The position numbers were made by a program, and so were the translations under genes. A DNA stretch of 64,000 nucleotides from JAFDWI01 sp964449375 (GTDB lineage Bacteria > Actinomycetota > Acidimicrobiia > Acidimicrobiales > Iamiaceae): NCBI GenBank assembly GCA_964449375.1, contig CAYVAS010000006.1, forward strand, positions 1 to 64,000. The letters are read 5' to 3'. The notes beneath the pieces are model-generated. The model saw only the letters and a list, made by a program, of their open reading frames with translations. It was not told the origin of the DNA and ran no database searches. Numbering within the stretch: the stretch's first letter is position 1; each line of letters begins with the position of its first letter. Shown here one piece after another: positions 51,513 through 59,696 of this stretch.

Positions 51513-54377
51513 ATGCCTGTTCCCGGACCGGCCGCGCTCGGGCGCGGGGTCGTCACCTTCGCCGATCATCCGGTCCCCGATGCGTGGGCTGCCGCGCCGG
51601 TGGTGACCGTCGACGAGGCGACCCTGCGCGACCCCGCCGGGGTGGTCGACCGGCTTCACCGCTGGTGGGCGGCCCGCGCCCCCTACGTGGTCGCCCTGGC
51701 TGTGGACCCGGCCCGGTTCCGTGCTCCCCAGTCGATCAGCGAGGAGCCCTGGCGCCTCGACGCCGCCACCGAACCGTTCTTCGACCGGTTGCACTTTCTG
51801 GTGTGGGCCAACACCTACGACGCCCGCCGGCCCGGCGAGCCGATCTGGTGGTGGGCCCGCAAAGCGGTACGTCTGGGCGCAACCGACACGCCCGAGGGCC
51901 CCGGCGACGTCGTCCTGGGCGATGGCACCCCCGCCTGGGTCGACGGCGGCCCCCGCGGGCCACTGGACCCGGACCTGATCGGCGGCCACGCGCTGGTGCA
52001 CTGCGAGACCGTCGAGGCCGGCCGGCTGGACCCGGACCGGCTGGCCGTCGCGCCCCGGGCCGATCTGGCCGAGGACCAGTTGGCCGCGGTGTCCCATGCC
52101 AGCGGCCCGGCGCGGGTCATCGCCCCGGCCGGGTCGGGCAAGACCCGGGTGCTCACCGAACGGCTCCGTCACCTGGTGGTCGACCGGGGCTGGGGGTCCG
52201 ACGCGGTGCTGGCGGTCGCCTACAACAAGGAGGCCCAGCTCGAACTCGAGGCCCGCACCTCGGAGTTCTCGCCCCGGGTGCGCACCCTGAACTCGCTGGG
52301 GCTGTGGGTGCTACGCCAGCACCGCGGGTCACTGCCCGGTGTGCTGGACGAACGCGACTGCCGCCGGTTGGTGGACCGCCTGCTGCCCGGTAAACGACGC
52401 CACCGGGCCAACACCGACCCCATCGGGCCGTACCTGGAGGCCCTGGCCATGGTCCGTCTGGGTCTGCGCGACCCCGCCGAGGTCGAGGCCGAACGTGACG
52501 ACGTGGACGGACTGGCCGAACTGTTCACCCCGTACCGCCGGCACCTGGCCGACCAGGGCGCGGTCGATTTCGACGAACAGATCTACGCCGCGGTCGAGGT
52601 GCTCCTCGCGGATGGGGCGTTTCGGCGGCGGATGCAGGCGGCCTGCCGGCACCTGCTGGTGGACGAGTTCCAGGACCTCACCCCGGCGCATGTGCTGCTG
52701 GTGCGGTTGTTGGCGTTGCCTGCGCTCGACGTGTTCGGTGTGGGCGACGACGACCAGGTGATCTACGGCCACAATTCCGCCGACCCGGGTTTTCTGATCG
52801 AGTACGCGTCCCTGTTCCCGGCCGCGGCGTCCCATCCGCTGACGGTCAACTACCGCTGTCCGACCGCGGTGGTCGAGGCCGCACGTCACCTGGTGGGCTA
52901 CAACCACCGCCGGGTCGACAAGACCATCGGTGTCGGCCCCGGCGCCGACACCGCCCCGGACGCGTTCCGGGTCGTCGAGCACGCCCCCGACGGCGCCGCG
53001 GAGGCGCTGGTCGGCCAGGTCCGTGACTGGCTGGCCGAACCCGGTGTCACGCCCGAGTCCATCGCGGTGCTCAGCCGGGTCAACTCGCTGCTGCTCACCC
53101 CTCAGGTCGCGTTGGTCGACGCGGGCCTGGCGGTGTCGTCGGTGCTTTCGCCCACGATCCTGGAGCGCACCGGGCTGCGCGCCGCGCTCGCCTATCTGCG
53201 GCTGGCGGTGGCCGGCAACGCCATGGCCGGTCCCGACATCACCGAGATCCTGCGCCGCCCCACCCGGGGGCTGCCCCGGTGGTTTCCCGACCGGCTGGAG
53301 CGGCGGGCGCGCTGGTCGGTGGAGGGCGTGCGGGGCATCGCCGATCAGGTACCCGACAAGGAGGCCAAGAAGGTGCTGCGCCTGGCCGACGACCTGGCCG
53401 TGGTGAGCGCCGCCGGGCGCAACGGAACCACCCGGGACATCCTCGAGGTGGTTCGTGACGAGGTGGGGTTGGGCTCGGCGATGGGCTTGTTGGACCAGAC
53501 CGGCAAGAGCGGCGCGCAGGGCTCCAGCCACCTCGACGACCTCGAAGGGCTGCTGGGTGTGGCCGATCTTCATCCCGAACCCGCCGGGTTCGAGCCCTGG
53601 CTGCGCGACCTGCTGGGCCACCCCGACGACCCCGAGGGCATCACCTTGTCCACGGTGCACCGGGTCAAGGGCCGCGAGTGGGACCGGGTCGCGGTGGTGG
53701 GGGTGATGGACGGCATCATGCCCCACCGGCTCAGCGCCGACATCGAAGAGGAACGCCGGGTGCTGCACGTGGCGATCACGCGTGGCCGCCACCGGGTGAC
53801 GGTGCTGGCCGACCGGTCCCGGCCGAGCCGTTTCGTGGCCGAGTTCACCGGCGCCGCGCCCCGCACCCGTCCCGGCGCCCGTCCGTCCAAAGAGGCGACG
53901 CCCACCCGTTCGGGGCGCGCGGCCACTGCGGCGGCCGCCCGCGGCACCCGAGGGGGCGCCGACTCCGAACACGTGGTGACCCGAGGGTTGACGCTGGTGG
54001 TTTCCGGTGGCCACCGGGGCACCGTGGAGGACGCCGATGGCACCGGGGTGTCGGTGCGGCTCGACTCGGGCAGCACCTTGCGGGTGCGGTACGGCGAACG
54101 CGTCGAGGTCGACGGGGTGCGCCGTCCCCTGGGGGCGCCGACCGAGCTGTGGGGGGCCGCCGCCGAGGCGGAGGCCGCGCTGCGGGCGTGGCGGACCGCG
54201 GAGGCCCGCGCCGGAGCCAAGCCCGCCTACACGGTGCTGTCGGACGCGCACCTGCGGGGTATCGCCCTGGCCCGTCCGGCCACCGCGGCCGAGTTGGCCG
54301 CGTGTGACGGGATCGGCCCGGTCAAGCTGGAACGCTGGGCCGACGACATCCTCGCGGTGCTCGACCAGGTCGACTGA
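51513..54377 (+). CDS. UvrD/PcrA-family DNA helicase with novel head and HRDC tail
   Basis: A 954-aa superfamily 1A helicase. The ~190-residue head is not recognised; it is Trp-rich (LHRWWAARAPYVVALAVDPA, EPIWWWARKAVRLG). Helicase motifs follow: Q-like ADLAEDQLAAVSH, Walker A APAGSGKTRVL (about 204), DEFQD in LLVDEFQDLTP (about 383), GDDDQVIYG, LTVNYRCP, TLSTVHRVKGREWDRVAVVG and EEERRVLHVAITRGRHRV. After the helicase core, a ~50-residue SH3/Tudor-like strand-rich segment (LTLVVSGGHRGTVEDADG) precedes a C-terminal HRDC domain (about 880-954). It lacks the tetracysteine of mycobacterial UvrD2. It likely acts in DNA repair. Confidence 0.9.
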   Translation: MPVPGPAALGRGVVTFADHPVPDAWAAAPVVTVDEATLRDPAGVVDRLHRWWAARAPYVVALAVDPARFRAPQSISEEPWRLDAATEPFFDRLHFLVWANTYDARRPGEPIWWWARKAVRLGATDTPEGPGDVVLGDGTPAWVDGGPRGPLDPDLIGGHALVHCETVEAGRLDPDRLAVAPRADLAEDQLAAVSHASGPARVIAPAGSGKTRVLTERLRHLVVDRGWGSDAVLAVAYNKEAQLELEARTSEFSPRVRTLNSLGLWVLRQHRGSLPGVLDERDCRRLVDRLLPGKRRHRANTDPIGPYLEALAMVRLGLRDPAEVEAERDDVDGLAELFTPYRRHLADQGAVDFDEQIYAAVEVLLADGAFRRRMQAACRHLLVDEFQDLTPAHVLLVRLLALPALDVFGVGDDDQVIYGHNSADPGFLIEYASLFPAAASHPLTVNYRCPTAVVEAARHLVGYNHRRVDKTIGVGPGADTAPDAFRVVEHAPDGAAEALVGQVRDWLAEPGVTPESIAVLSRVNSLLLTPQVALVDAGLAVSSVLSPTILERTGLRAALAYLRLAVAGNAMAGPDITEILRRPTRGLPRWFPDRLERRARWSVEGVRGIADQVPDKEAKKVLRLADDLAVVSAAGRNGTTRDILEVVRDEVGLGSAMGLLDQTGKSGAQGSSHLDDLEGLLGVADLHPEPAGFEPWLRDLLGHPDDPEGITLSTVHRVKGREWDRVAVVGVMDGIMPHRLSADIEEERRVLHVAITRGRHRVTVLADRSRPSRFVAEFTGAAPRTRPGARPSKEATPTRSGRAATAAAARGTRGGADSEHVVTRGLTLVVSGGHRGTVEDADGTGVSVRLDSGSTLRVRYGERVEVDGVRRPLGAPTELWGAAAEAEAALRAWRTAEARAGAKPAYTVLSDAHLRGIALARPATAAELAACDGIGPVKLERWADDILAVLDQVD

Positions 54378-54474
54378 GCTGCTTCGGCACCATGCGGGGC
54401 CGAAGCCGCCACGCGGGGACCGTCGGCGCGCCGAACCCGTCGGTGGGCCGAGGCCCGCGGGGTCACCCGCTCGC

Positions 54475-56049
54475 TCAATGCACGGGAATCGTGAGGGGTT
54501 CGGCGTCACCGTCGTCGGTGTCGGCGGCCGAGGGGGCGCCAGGCGCACCCGTGGGGGCGTCCTTGTTCCGTTTGAACCTGGGCAGGAACTGCGCCGGGAT
54601 CAGGGTGCAGGCGACGATGATCACGCTGATGGTGAAGGTGCTGCTGAACGCGTCACCTGCACGGGACATGAACTCTGCGACCGCTGCGGGCGTCAGGGGC
54701 ATGCTCGCCTCGGGGTTGGCCATGTCGATGCCACGGTCCAGCATCTTGCTGGTGAGCACCACCGACATGACCGCCGCGCCGATCGAGGCGCCGGTCTGTT
54801 GGACGATGTTCATCAACGTGGAGCCCCGAGCGACCTGGTGGCGCTTGAGGGTGGCCAGCGCCGAGGTCATCAGCGGCATCATCGTCCAGCCGGTGCCCAG
54901 CCCCATCACGAACAGGGCGATGCTGGTGTACCACAGCGACGTGTCGAGCCCGACCTGGCTGAAGGCGCCCAGGCCGATGACGATGAGGCTGATGCCGGGG
55001 ATCACCACGAAGCGGGACCCGATGTTGTCGACCAGGCGTCCTCCCAGGGGCATCGAGATCATCGCGCCGAGGCCCTGGGGTGCGACCAGCAGTCCGGCCA
55101 TGGCGGTGGATTCGCCGCGCACCTGCATGAAGTAGCTGGGCAGCAGCATCATCGTGCCCATGAAGGCGATCACGAACAGGACCAGCGTGATCACCGAGGT
55201 GGTCAGGTTGCGGTCCTTGAACAGCGACAGGTCGATGAGGGCGTCGCGCTTGCCCAGCGCGTGGAACACGAACCCGACCATCAACACGGCGCCGATGATG
55301 CCCGGGATCAGCACCCGGCCCGCGGCCACGGTGCCCTGCTCGGGAATGGACGACACGCCGAACAGGAACAGGGCGAGCCCCGGTGAGAGCAGCAGCATGC
55401 CCACCACGTCGAAGCGCTCGGTGGCGGTGCCCGAGTCGGCGGGCAGGACCCGGGCGCCGGCGATCAGGGCGAGGGCGCCGATGGGCACGTTGATCAGGAA
55501 GATCCAGTGCCAGGAGGCGGTGTCGATCAACCAGCCGCCGATGATCGGGCCGCTGATGGGTCCCAGCAGCATCGGGATGCCCAGCAGCGCCATCATCCGG
55601 CCGATCCGGCGGGGGCCGGCGGCCCGGGTGAGGATCGTCATCGCCAGGGGCATGAGCATGCCGCCGCCGAGGCCCTGCAGGACCCGGAAGATCACGAGCA
55701 TGCCCAGTGACGATGCGGTGCTGCACAGGATCGAGCCCGCCACGAACAGTCCGATCGCGGTCAGGTAGAGGCGTTTGGTGCCGAAGCGGTCGGCGGCCCA
55801 GCCGGTGATGGGTATCACGGTGGCCAGGGACAGGGTGTAGGCGGTGATGGTCCAGGCGACGTCCGCGTAGCTGGCCTTGAACGATTCCTGGAACGTGGGG
55901 ATCGCCACGTTGACCACGGTCATGTCGACCGCGGCCATGATGACGCCCAGGACGATTGCTCCGGCGATGAGCACGAGTTCCTTGTCGAGCTCGGTCCGCT
56001 CGTCTTCGGTGTCCGCAGCTTCGGTCGACGCGGGAAGGTCGGTGGTCAT
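54475..56049 (-). CDS. DHA2-family MFS exporter controlled by adjacent MarR
   Basis: A 524-aa, 14-helix exporter. MAAVDMTVVNVAIPTFQESF is motif D1 in TM1, TGWAADRFGTKRLYLTAIGL motif A, and GPISGPIIGGWLIDTASWHW motif C of antiporters; the C-terminus is a short acidic/Ala-rich tail. It lies 17 nt downstream of a marR-type gene on the same strand and should be co-transcribed. It probably pumps out a lipophilic toxin that is also the regulator's ligand. Confidence 0.92.
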   Translation of the reverse strand: MTTDLPASTEAADTEDERTELDKELVLIAGAIVLGVIMAAVDMTVVNVAIPTFQESFKASYADVAWTITAYTLSLATVIPITGWAADRFGTKRLYLTAIGLFVAGSILCSTASSLGMLVIFRVLQGLGGGMLMPLAMTILTRAAGPRRIGRMMALLGIPMLLGPISGPIIGGWLIDTASWHWIFLINVPIGALALIAGARVLPADSGTATERFDVVGMLLLSPGLALFLFGVSSIPEQGTVAAGRVLIPGIIGAVLMVGFVFHALGKRDALIDLSLFKDRNLTTSVITLVLFVIAFMGTMMLLPSYFMQVRGESTAMAGLLVAPQGLGAMISMPLGGRLVDNIGSRFVVIPGISLIVIGLGAFSQVGLDTSLWYTSIALFVMGLGTGWTMMPLMTSALATLKRHQVARGSTLMNIVQQTGASIGAAVMSVVLTSKMLDRGIDMANPEASMPLTPAAVAEFMSRAGDAFSSTFTISVIIVACTLIPAQFLPRFKRNKDAPTGAPGAPSAADTDDGDAEPLTIPVH

Positions 56050-56066
56050 GGTGGGGTCCTCACGGC

Positions 56067-56621
56067 TCAGAGGGTCGGGTCGGTGCTGTCGTCGGTGGAC
56101 GGGACGCCAGCGGGGGAATCATCGGTGGGGGTCGAATCGTCCAAGGACGGACAACCCCCGGTTGTGGATGGGTCGCCCACCGAGGCGAGTGCCTGGCGGA
56201 GTGCGGTGGTGAGGGGGCCTGCCACGTCGGTGGGCAGGGCCTCGGCGAACGCGCGGATGTGGGCGTCTCTCGAGGACCGGTGGACCTCCAGGAGTGCCCG
56301 GCCTTCGTCAGACAGGCTCACCAGTCTGCTTCGACGGTCGTCGGGATCTTCTCTTCTTTTCGCGAGACCGGCGTGGACGAGTTGATCCACGCTGCGGCCG
56401 GCGGTGGCCAGCGAGACGCCCAGGGTGTCGGCGATGTCGGAGATGGCCTGGGGGCTGTCGGTGTCACCGAGTCCGACGATGACCCGGAGCTGGGTCAGGG
56501 TCAGGTCGAGGCGGACCAGCAGGTCGAAGGAGTCGGTCTTGATGCCCTGGTGGAGCCGAGCCACCAGCCCGCCGATCAGCTCGGTGAGTTCGGTGAGCTC
56601 TTCCGAGCGCGGTTCGGGCAC
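56067..56621 (-). CDS. MarR-family repressor of the downstream exporter
   Basis: A 184-aa winged-helix regulator. LTLTQLRVIVGLGDTDSPQA and ISDIADTLGVSLATAGRSVD form helices leading into the recognition helix, and LVHAGLAKRREDPDDRRSRL the wing (DxRS/DRR signature). The last ~35 residues are an unusual Asp/Ser/Thr-rich tail. The start is a GTG at 56621, set by a TAGGCT -10 box that ends 6 nt upstream. Overlapping TTGCA palindromes lie 37 nt upstream of the start and are the likely autoregulatory operator. Confidence 0.92.
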   Translation of the reverse strand: MPEPRSEELTELTELIGGLVARLHQGIKTDSFDLLVRLDLTLTQLRVIVGLGDTDSPQAISDIADTLGVSLATAGRSVDQLVHAGLAKRREDPDDRRSRLVSLSDEGRALLEVHRSSRDAHIRAFAEALPTDVAGPLTTALRQALASVGDPSTTGGCPSLDDSTPTDDSPAGVPSTDDSTDPTL

Positions 56622-56627
56622 GGAGTG

Positions 56628-56633
56628 AGCCTA
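56628..56633 (-). promoter_or_regulatory. -10 box TAGGCT, leaderless-type, of the marR-MFS operon
   Basis: TAGGCT on the minus strand ends 6 nt before the GTG at 56621, the same geometry as at 13908, 19982, 51501 and 60474. Confidence 0.6.
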
Positions 56634-56657
56634 GGAACTCGGGCGATACTTTCACAA

Positions 56658-56683
56658 CTGCAACCATTGCAGGAATGCAAGCA
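56658..56683. promoter_or_regulatory. Candidate MarR operator: two overlapping palindromes
   Basis: CTGCAACCATTGCAG (56658-56672) has 6-bp arms around 3 nt. TTGCAGGAATGCAA immediately follows and shares its TTGCA half-site, giving three TTGCA/TGCAA half-sites in 26 bp. It sits at about -30 to -55 relative to the predicted start of the marR transcript, where a dimer would block the -35 region. Confidence 0.65.
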
Positions 56684-56718
56684 GGTGATGCATGTCACGT
56701 CTTCTTTCCGTCGTCGGG

Positions 56719-57600
56719 TCAACCCGTCGGTTCGGCGCCGGCGACCCGGAGGAACCACGCCAGGGCGTCGTCGGCGTCGACCGAGTGGTGGTCGGCGCCT
56801 GCCCGTTCGGCGATGGCACCGGTGACCGCGCTCCCCCCGATCAGCACGGGACGGTCCGTTGCGGCGCGCAGCTCGTCGACGGCGCTGACCAGCGCCTCGG
56901 CTCGGTGGGTTTCCAGCCGGGTCGTCGCGCAGATCCCCACGGCGACGAGCCGGTCCTGGGTGGTGGCGACGTGGACGAGATCGGCGATCGGGGTGTCGGC
57001 GCCCAGATCGACGGCTTCGAGGCCTTCGGCACGCAACAGGTCGGCGACGATCGCGCTGGGAAGGCCATGACGGTCCTCGGCCATCGCGGTCACCACCACG
57101 GCCCCGCTCCGGCGTCCCGGTCGGGTGAAGCGCCGGCCCAGCCGGGCGATGAGGCGGTGGGCGACCACGGTGGCGCGGTGTTCATCGCCGACACGGATGT
57201 CGCCCTGCTCCCACCGGGTGCCGATCCGGGCCAGTGCCGGGGTGAGCAGCGACGTGTTGATCCGGGCGAGTCCGGCGCCCGCCTCGAGCGCGGCGGCGAC
57301 GATCTCCCAGGCTCCGCCCTGGTCGCCCGCGACCAGCCGGTCGGCCAACGCGTCGGCCATGCGGCTGCTGAGCGATTCGAGGTCCGGGCTCCCTGTATCA
57401 CCGGGGGGACGCCCGGGTCGACCCGACGAGGCAGCGCGATCGGCGATGAAGGTGGCCAGGTCATCGGGGCGGATCCACCAGCGGCCGTCGCGTCGTGAGG
57501 CGGGCAGCGCCCCGGTCCGCACGTAGCGGTAGGCGGTCATGTAGTGGACGGCGAGGTCCTGTGCGGCGTCGCGCAGGGAGATCATCTCGGTCGTGTCCAT
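56719..57600 (-). CDS. B12-binding regulator, CarH/LitR-like photoreceptor with excisionase-type HTH
   Basis: A 293-aa regulator. Residues 7-50 are a helix-turn-helix of the excisionase/AlpA kind (ISLRDAAQDLAVHYMTAYRY, then WWIRPDDL) instead of the usual MerR head. Residues ~75-160 form the MetH-cap-like helical bundle with W130-x9-E140-H141, the motif that cradles adenosylcobalamin in the light sensor CarH. Residues ~165-290 are the Rossmann B12 domain with EDRHGLPS (His178, likely lower ligand), VDLGADTP and IGGSAVTG. The residue after Trp130 is Glu, whereas in Thermus CarH it is the His that caps cobalt after light (recalled, not checked). It is divergent from a crtO-like gene and near a crtQ-like gene, so it probably represses them in the dark. 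Confidence 0.85.
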   Translation of the reverse strand: MDTTEMISLRDAAQDLAVHYMTAYRYVRTGALPASRRDGRWWIRPDDLATFIADRAASSGRPGRPPGDTGSPDLESLSSRMADALADRLVAGDQGGAWEIVAAALEAGAGLARINTSLLTPALARIGTRWEQGDIRVGDEHRATVVAHRLIARLGRRFTRPGRRSGAVVVTAMAEDRHGLPSAIVADLLRAEGLEAVDLGADTPIADLVHVATTQDRLVAVGICATTRLETHRAEALVSAVDELRAATDRPVLIGGSAVTGAIAERAGADHHSVDADDALAWFLRVAGAEPTG

Positions 57601-57633
57601 GGCTGCTCGATCCGGAACGCGCGGAAGGCGATA

Positions 57634-57646
57634 TTAGTACTAAAGT
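57634..57646. promoter_or_regulatory. Shared promoter/operator element between regulator and crtO-like gene
   Basis: TTAGTACTAA (57634-57643) is a perfect palindrome overlapping TAAAGT (57641-57646), a -10 box ending 6 nt before the crtO-like ATG at 57653. On the other strand TAATAT (57636-57631) could be the -10 of the regulator gene. TTRGTRCTAAA recurs upstream of the crtQ-like gene at 59498-59488. Confidence 0.6.
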
Positions 57647-57652
57647 CTAGTG

Positions 57653-58237
57653 ATGGTGCCCCTCCTGCTCGAACCGCCGGGTCGAGGGCCGGTGTGGGCC
57701 GTTGGTTTCCCGGCGGGCGTGCTGGTCGGACCGATGGCCACCGGGATGCCTCTGGTGGTGCTGAGCGACGGAGCCCAGGTGCTGGTCTCGTCGCTGGCCT
57801 GGCTGGTCGCCTCGGCCGCGATCGGCGCGTGGGCGACGCGGTGGTCACCGGAGCGGCTGGCCGACACCGGTGTGGTGACGACGCTGCGTGATTGGGAGGA
57901 TCACGGGCGCTGGTGGCAGCGGAACCTGCGGGTTCGGCGGTGGAAGGACCTGGTTCCCGAGGCCGGGGGCGTCATGCCGGGGGGCCGCTCGATGCGCCGG
58001 CTGGCACGCCCGGGCCGTGAGGGCCTCGCGACCTTTCGGGCCGAAACGGTCCGCGCGGAACGCGTGCACTGGTTGATCGCCGCGTCGGTGCTGGTGCATC
58101 TGGTCTGGTGCCGTGGAGCGGTCTTTGCCGGGATGGTCCTGTTCGCGGTCGTCTTCAACGCCCCCTTCATCGTGATCCAGCGCTACAACCGCGGTCGCAT
58201 CGACGGGCTCCTCGCCCGGCGGAGCGCCCACGGCTGA
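57653..58237 (+). CDS. crtO: CrtO-family glycosyl-carotenoid acyltransferase
   Basis: A 194-aa membrane protein matching staphylococcal CrtO, which esterifies the glucose of a glycosylated carotenoid acid with a fatty acyl chain (last step of staphyloxanthin). Matching blocks are WEDHGRWWQRNLRVRRWKDL (compare EKHGKFW...VRKWK in CrtO), ETVRAERVHWL, and NAPFIVIQRYNRGRI in the last membrane segment. Two N-terminal helices (about 14-60) and two C-terminal ones flank the conserved part. The ATG at 57653 (or GTG one codon earlier) is 6 nt after a TAAAGT box, so the message is probably leaderless. It is divergent from the B12-type regulator and converges with the crtQ-like gene. Confidence 0.82.
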   Translation: MVPLLLEPPGRGPVWAVGFPAGVLVGPMATGMPLVVLSDGAQVLVSSLAWLVASAAIGAWATRWSPERLADTGVVTTLRDWEDHGRWWQRNLRVRRWKDLVPEAGGVMPGGRSMRRLARPGREGLATFRAETVRAERVHWLIAASVLVHLVWCRGAVFAGMVLFAVVFNAPFIVIQRYNRGRIDGLLARRSAHG

Positions 58238-58254
58238 CCCTTGCGGCGACCGGG

Positions 58255-59379
58255 TCACGAACCCGGCGCGGCCCGGACCGGTTCGGGAAGCGGAGCCGGG
58301 TCAGATCCCAGCGGAACCGACCGGCCACTCCAGGAGGTGCGCCGCAGCACCAGGGTCTGGATCGTGGACCACAGGAAGATCGCGGCAAAGGTCACCACCA
58401 GCAGGGGCCACACCAGGGCCGCGGCGCCAAAACGTCCGACCCGTCGGCCCAGGATTCCGATCTGGAGGGTCGCCGCGGCATGGACGGCCACCCCGGTGAG
58501 CACGGACACCGAACCGGTGGCGGCACCGACCACCAGGAACAGCATCGACAGCAGGGCGGTGACCCAGACCGCGCTGGCGATGCGCCGCCACAGCGGGGTG
58601 AGCCGCGCGCCCGTGGCGATGTTCTTGGACCAGCCGGCGAACAGTTCACCGAAGCTGCGGTACATGCGGAAGGTCACCTGGTCGCCACCGCCGAAGCATT
58701 GCACGCCGAGGCCCGAGCGGCGGTAGGCCCGGCCGAGCGCGAGATCCTCGGCAATGGCGCCGGCCACCGCACGGTGGCCTCCGACGCGGTCGTAGTCGGC
58801 CCGGGTGGTGGCCAGGCAGGGTCCGGCCGCGCCCCACTGGTGGCGGGGCCGGATCGCCAACGCGATGCCCAGACCCATGACGGCGATCACGTTGCAGATC
58901 AGCGAGCCGGCTTCGAGAGGACCTTCGATGCGGTGATGGGGCTGCACCGAGACCAGGCCACCTCGATCCGCCTGGGTGTGGACGAGCCGTTCGAGGGCAT
59001 CGGCGCCCAGGACGACGTCCGCGTCGAGGAACACCAGGACCTCACCGTGGGCATGTCGGGCGCCGGTTGCACACGCCCACGCCTTGCCGGTCCAGCCCTG
59101 CGGCACCGGCGAGGCGGCAACCACCTCGACGTGGGGAAAGGCGGCGGCCACCGCCGCGGAGCCGTCCTGGGAGGAGTCGTCGACGACGATCACCTGATCG
59201 GCCGGGCGGCGCTGGGCGTGGAGGCTCGCCAGCAGGAGGGGGATCCGGTCGGCTTCGTTGCGCATCGGGATCACCACCGACACCGTCCGCTGGTCGGGGC
59301 CGGCGGGACCCAGGTGCGGCACCCGCCACAGCAGGAGCCAGCCCACGATCCAGCCCGCCACGACGACCGTCAAGGTCAT
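58255..59379 (-). CDS. crtQ: CrtQ-type carotenoid glycosyltransferase (GT2)
   Basis: A 374-aa GT2 glycosyltransferase, the same size as staphylococcal CrtQ (375 aa), which glucosylates a carotenoid carboxylate. Shared blocks include TVSVVIPMRNEADRIPLLL, GWTGKAWACATGARHA, the DAD metal motif in LVFLDADVVLGADALERLV, GGLVSVQPHH, the acceptor region DYDRVGGHRAVAGAIAEDLA, FRMYRSFGELFAGWSKNIAT and the C-terminal LGRRVGRFG with TSWSGRSVPLG. One N-terminal and several C-terminal helices anchor it to the membrane. The ATG at 59379 has GGAGA 6 nt upstream; an in-frame GTG at 59466 would add 29 weakly conserved residues. The stop lies 17 nt from that of the convergent crtO-like gene. Confidence 0.85.
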   Translation of the reverse strand: MTLTVVVAGWIVGWLLLWRVPHLGPAGPDQRTVSVVIPMRNEADRIPLLLASLHAQRRPADQVIVVDDSSQDGSAAVAAAFPHVEVVAASPVPQGWTGKAWACATGARHAHGEVLVFLDADVVLGADALERLVHTQADRGGLVSVQPHHRIEGPLEAGSLICNVIAVMGLGIALAIRPRHQWGAAGPCLATTRADYDRVGGHRAVAGAIAEDLALGRAYRRSGLGVQCFGGGDQVTFRMYRSFGELFAGWSKNIATGARLTPLWRRIASAVWVTALLSMLFLVVGAATGSVSVLTGVAVHAAATLQIGILGRRVGRFGAAALVWPLLVVTFAAIFLWSTIQTLVLRRTSWSGRSVPLGSDPAPLPEPVRAAPGS

Positions 59380-59485
59380 GGCTGTCTCCGGACGCCCGGG
59401 AAGCCGGGCGGCGTCTTGAGCTCGGGCGCCGGTCCAGGTCCGCCTTGCCGATCGGTCATCGAGCACACTCTACGTGCATCCTCTT

Positions 59486-59498
59486 TATTTAGCACCAA
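59486..59498 (-). promoter_or_regulatory. Candidate crtQ promoter/operator element
   Basis: On the minus strand, TTGGTGCTAAA (59498-59488) runs into TAAATA (59491-59486), a plausible -10 box. TTGGTGCTAAA matches TTAGTACTAAA upstream of the crtO-like gene at 9 of 11 positions. It lies 106 nt upstream of the chosen ATG and 21 nt upstream of the alternative GTG at 59466. Confidence 0.5.
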
Positions 59499-59690
59499 TT
59501 CTCTCTCGGTTTTGTGGCCCGGATCGGTGAGGGCCTGGCCAGGCCACGGCTGCGGCGTCCCGCAAGCGCATCGAGGGCTCGCCCCGCGGACCTCCGGAAG
59601 TCGGTTCTCGAACCCTTCCCTCATTGGGCCGCGTCCAATCGTCGGCTTGCAAGGCGTGTGGCCCGCGCCGACCGCTCCTCGCCGTCGCTC

Positions 59691-59696
59691 TAACCT
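59691..59696 (+). promoter_or_regulatory. -10 box TAACCT, leaderless-type
   Basis: TAACCT ends exactly 6 nt before the GTG at 59703. Confidence 0.55.

Noticed and set aside
59380..59466. 29-residue N-terminal extension of the crtQ-like protein from GTG 59466
   Set aside because: Composition is not like the conserved start of the family, and the ATG at 59379 has a proper GGAGA ribosome site; the extension remains only an alternative.
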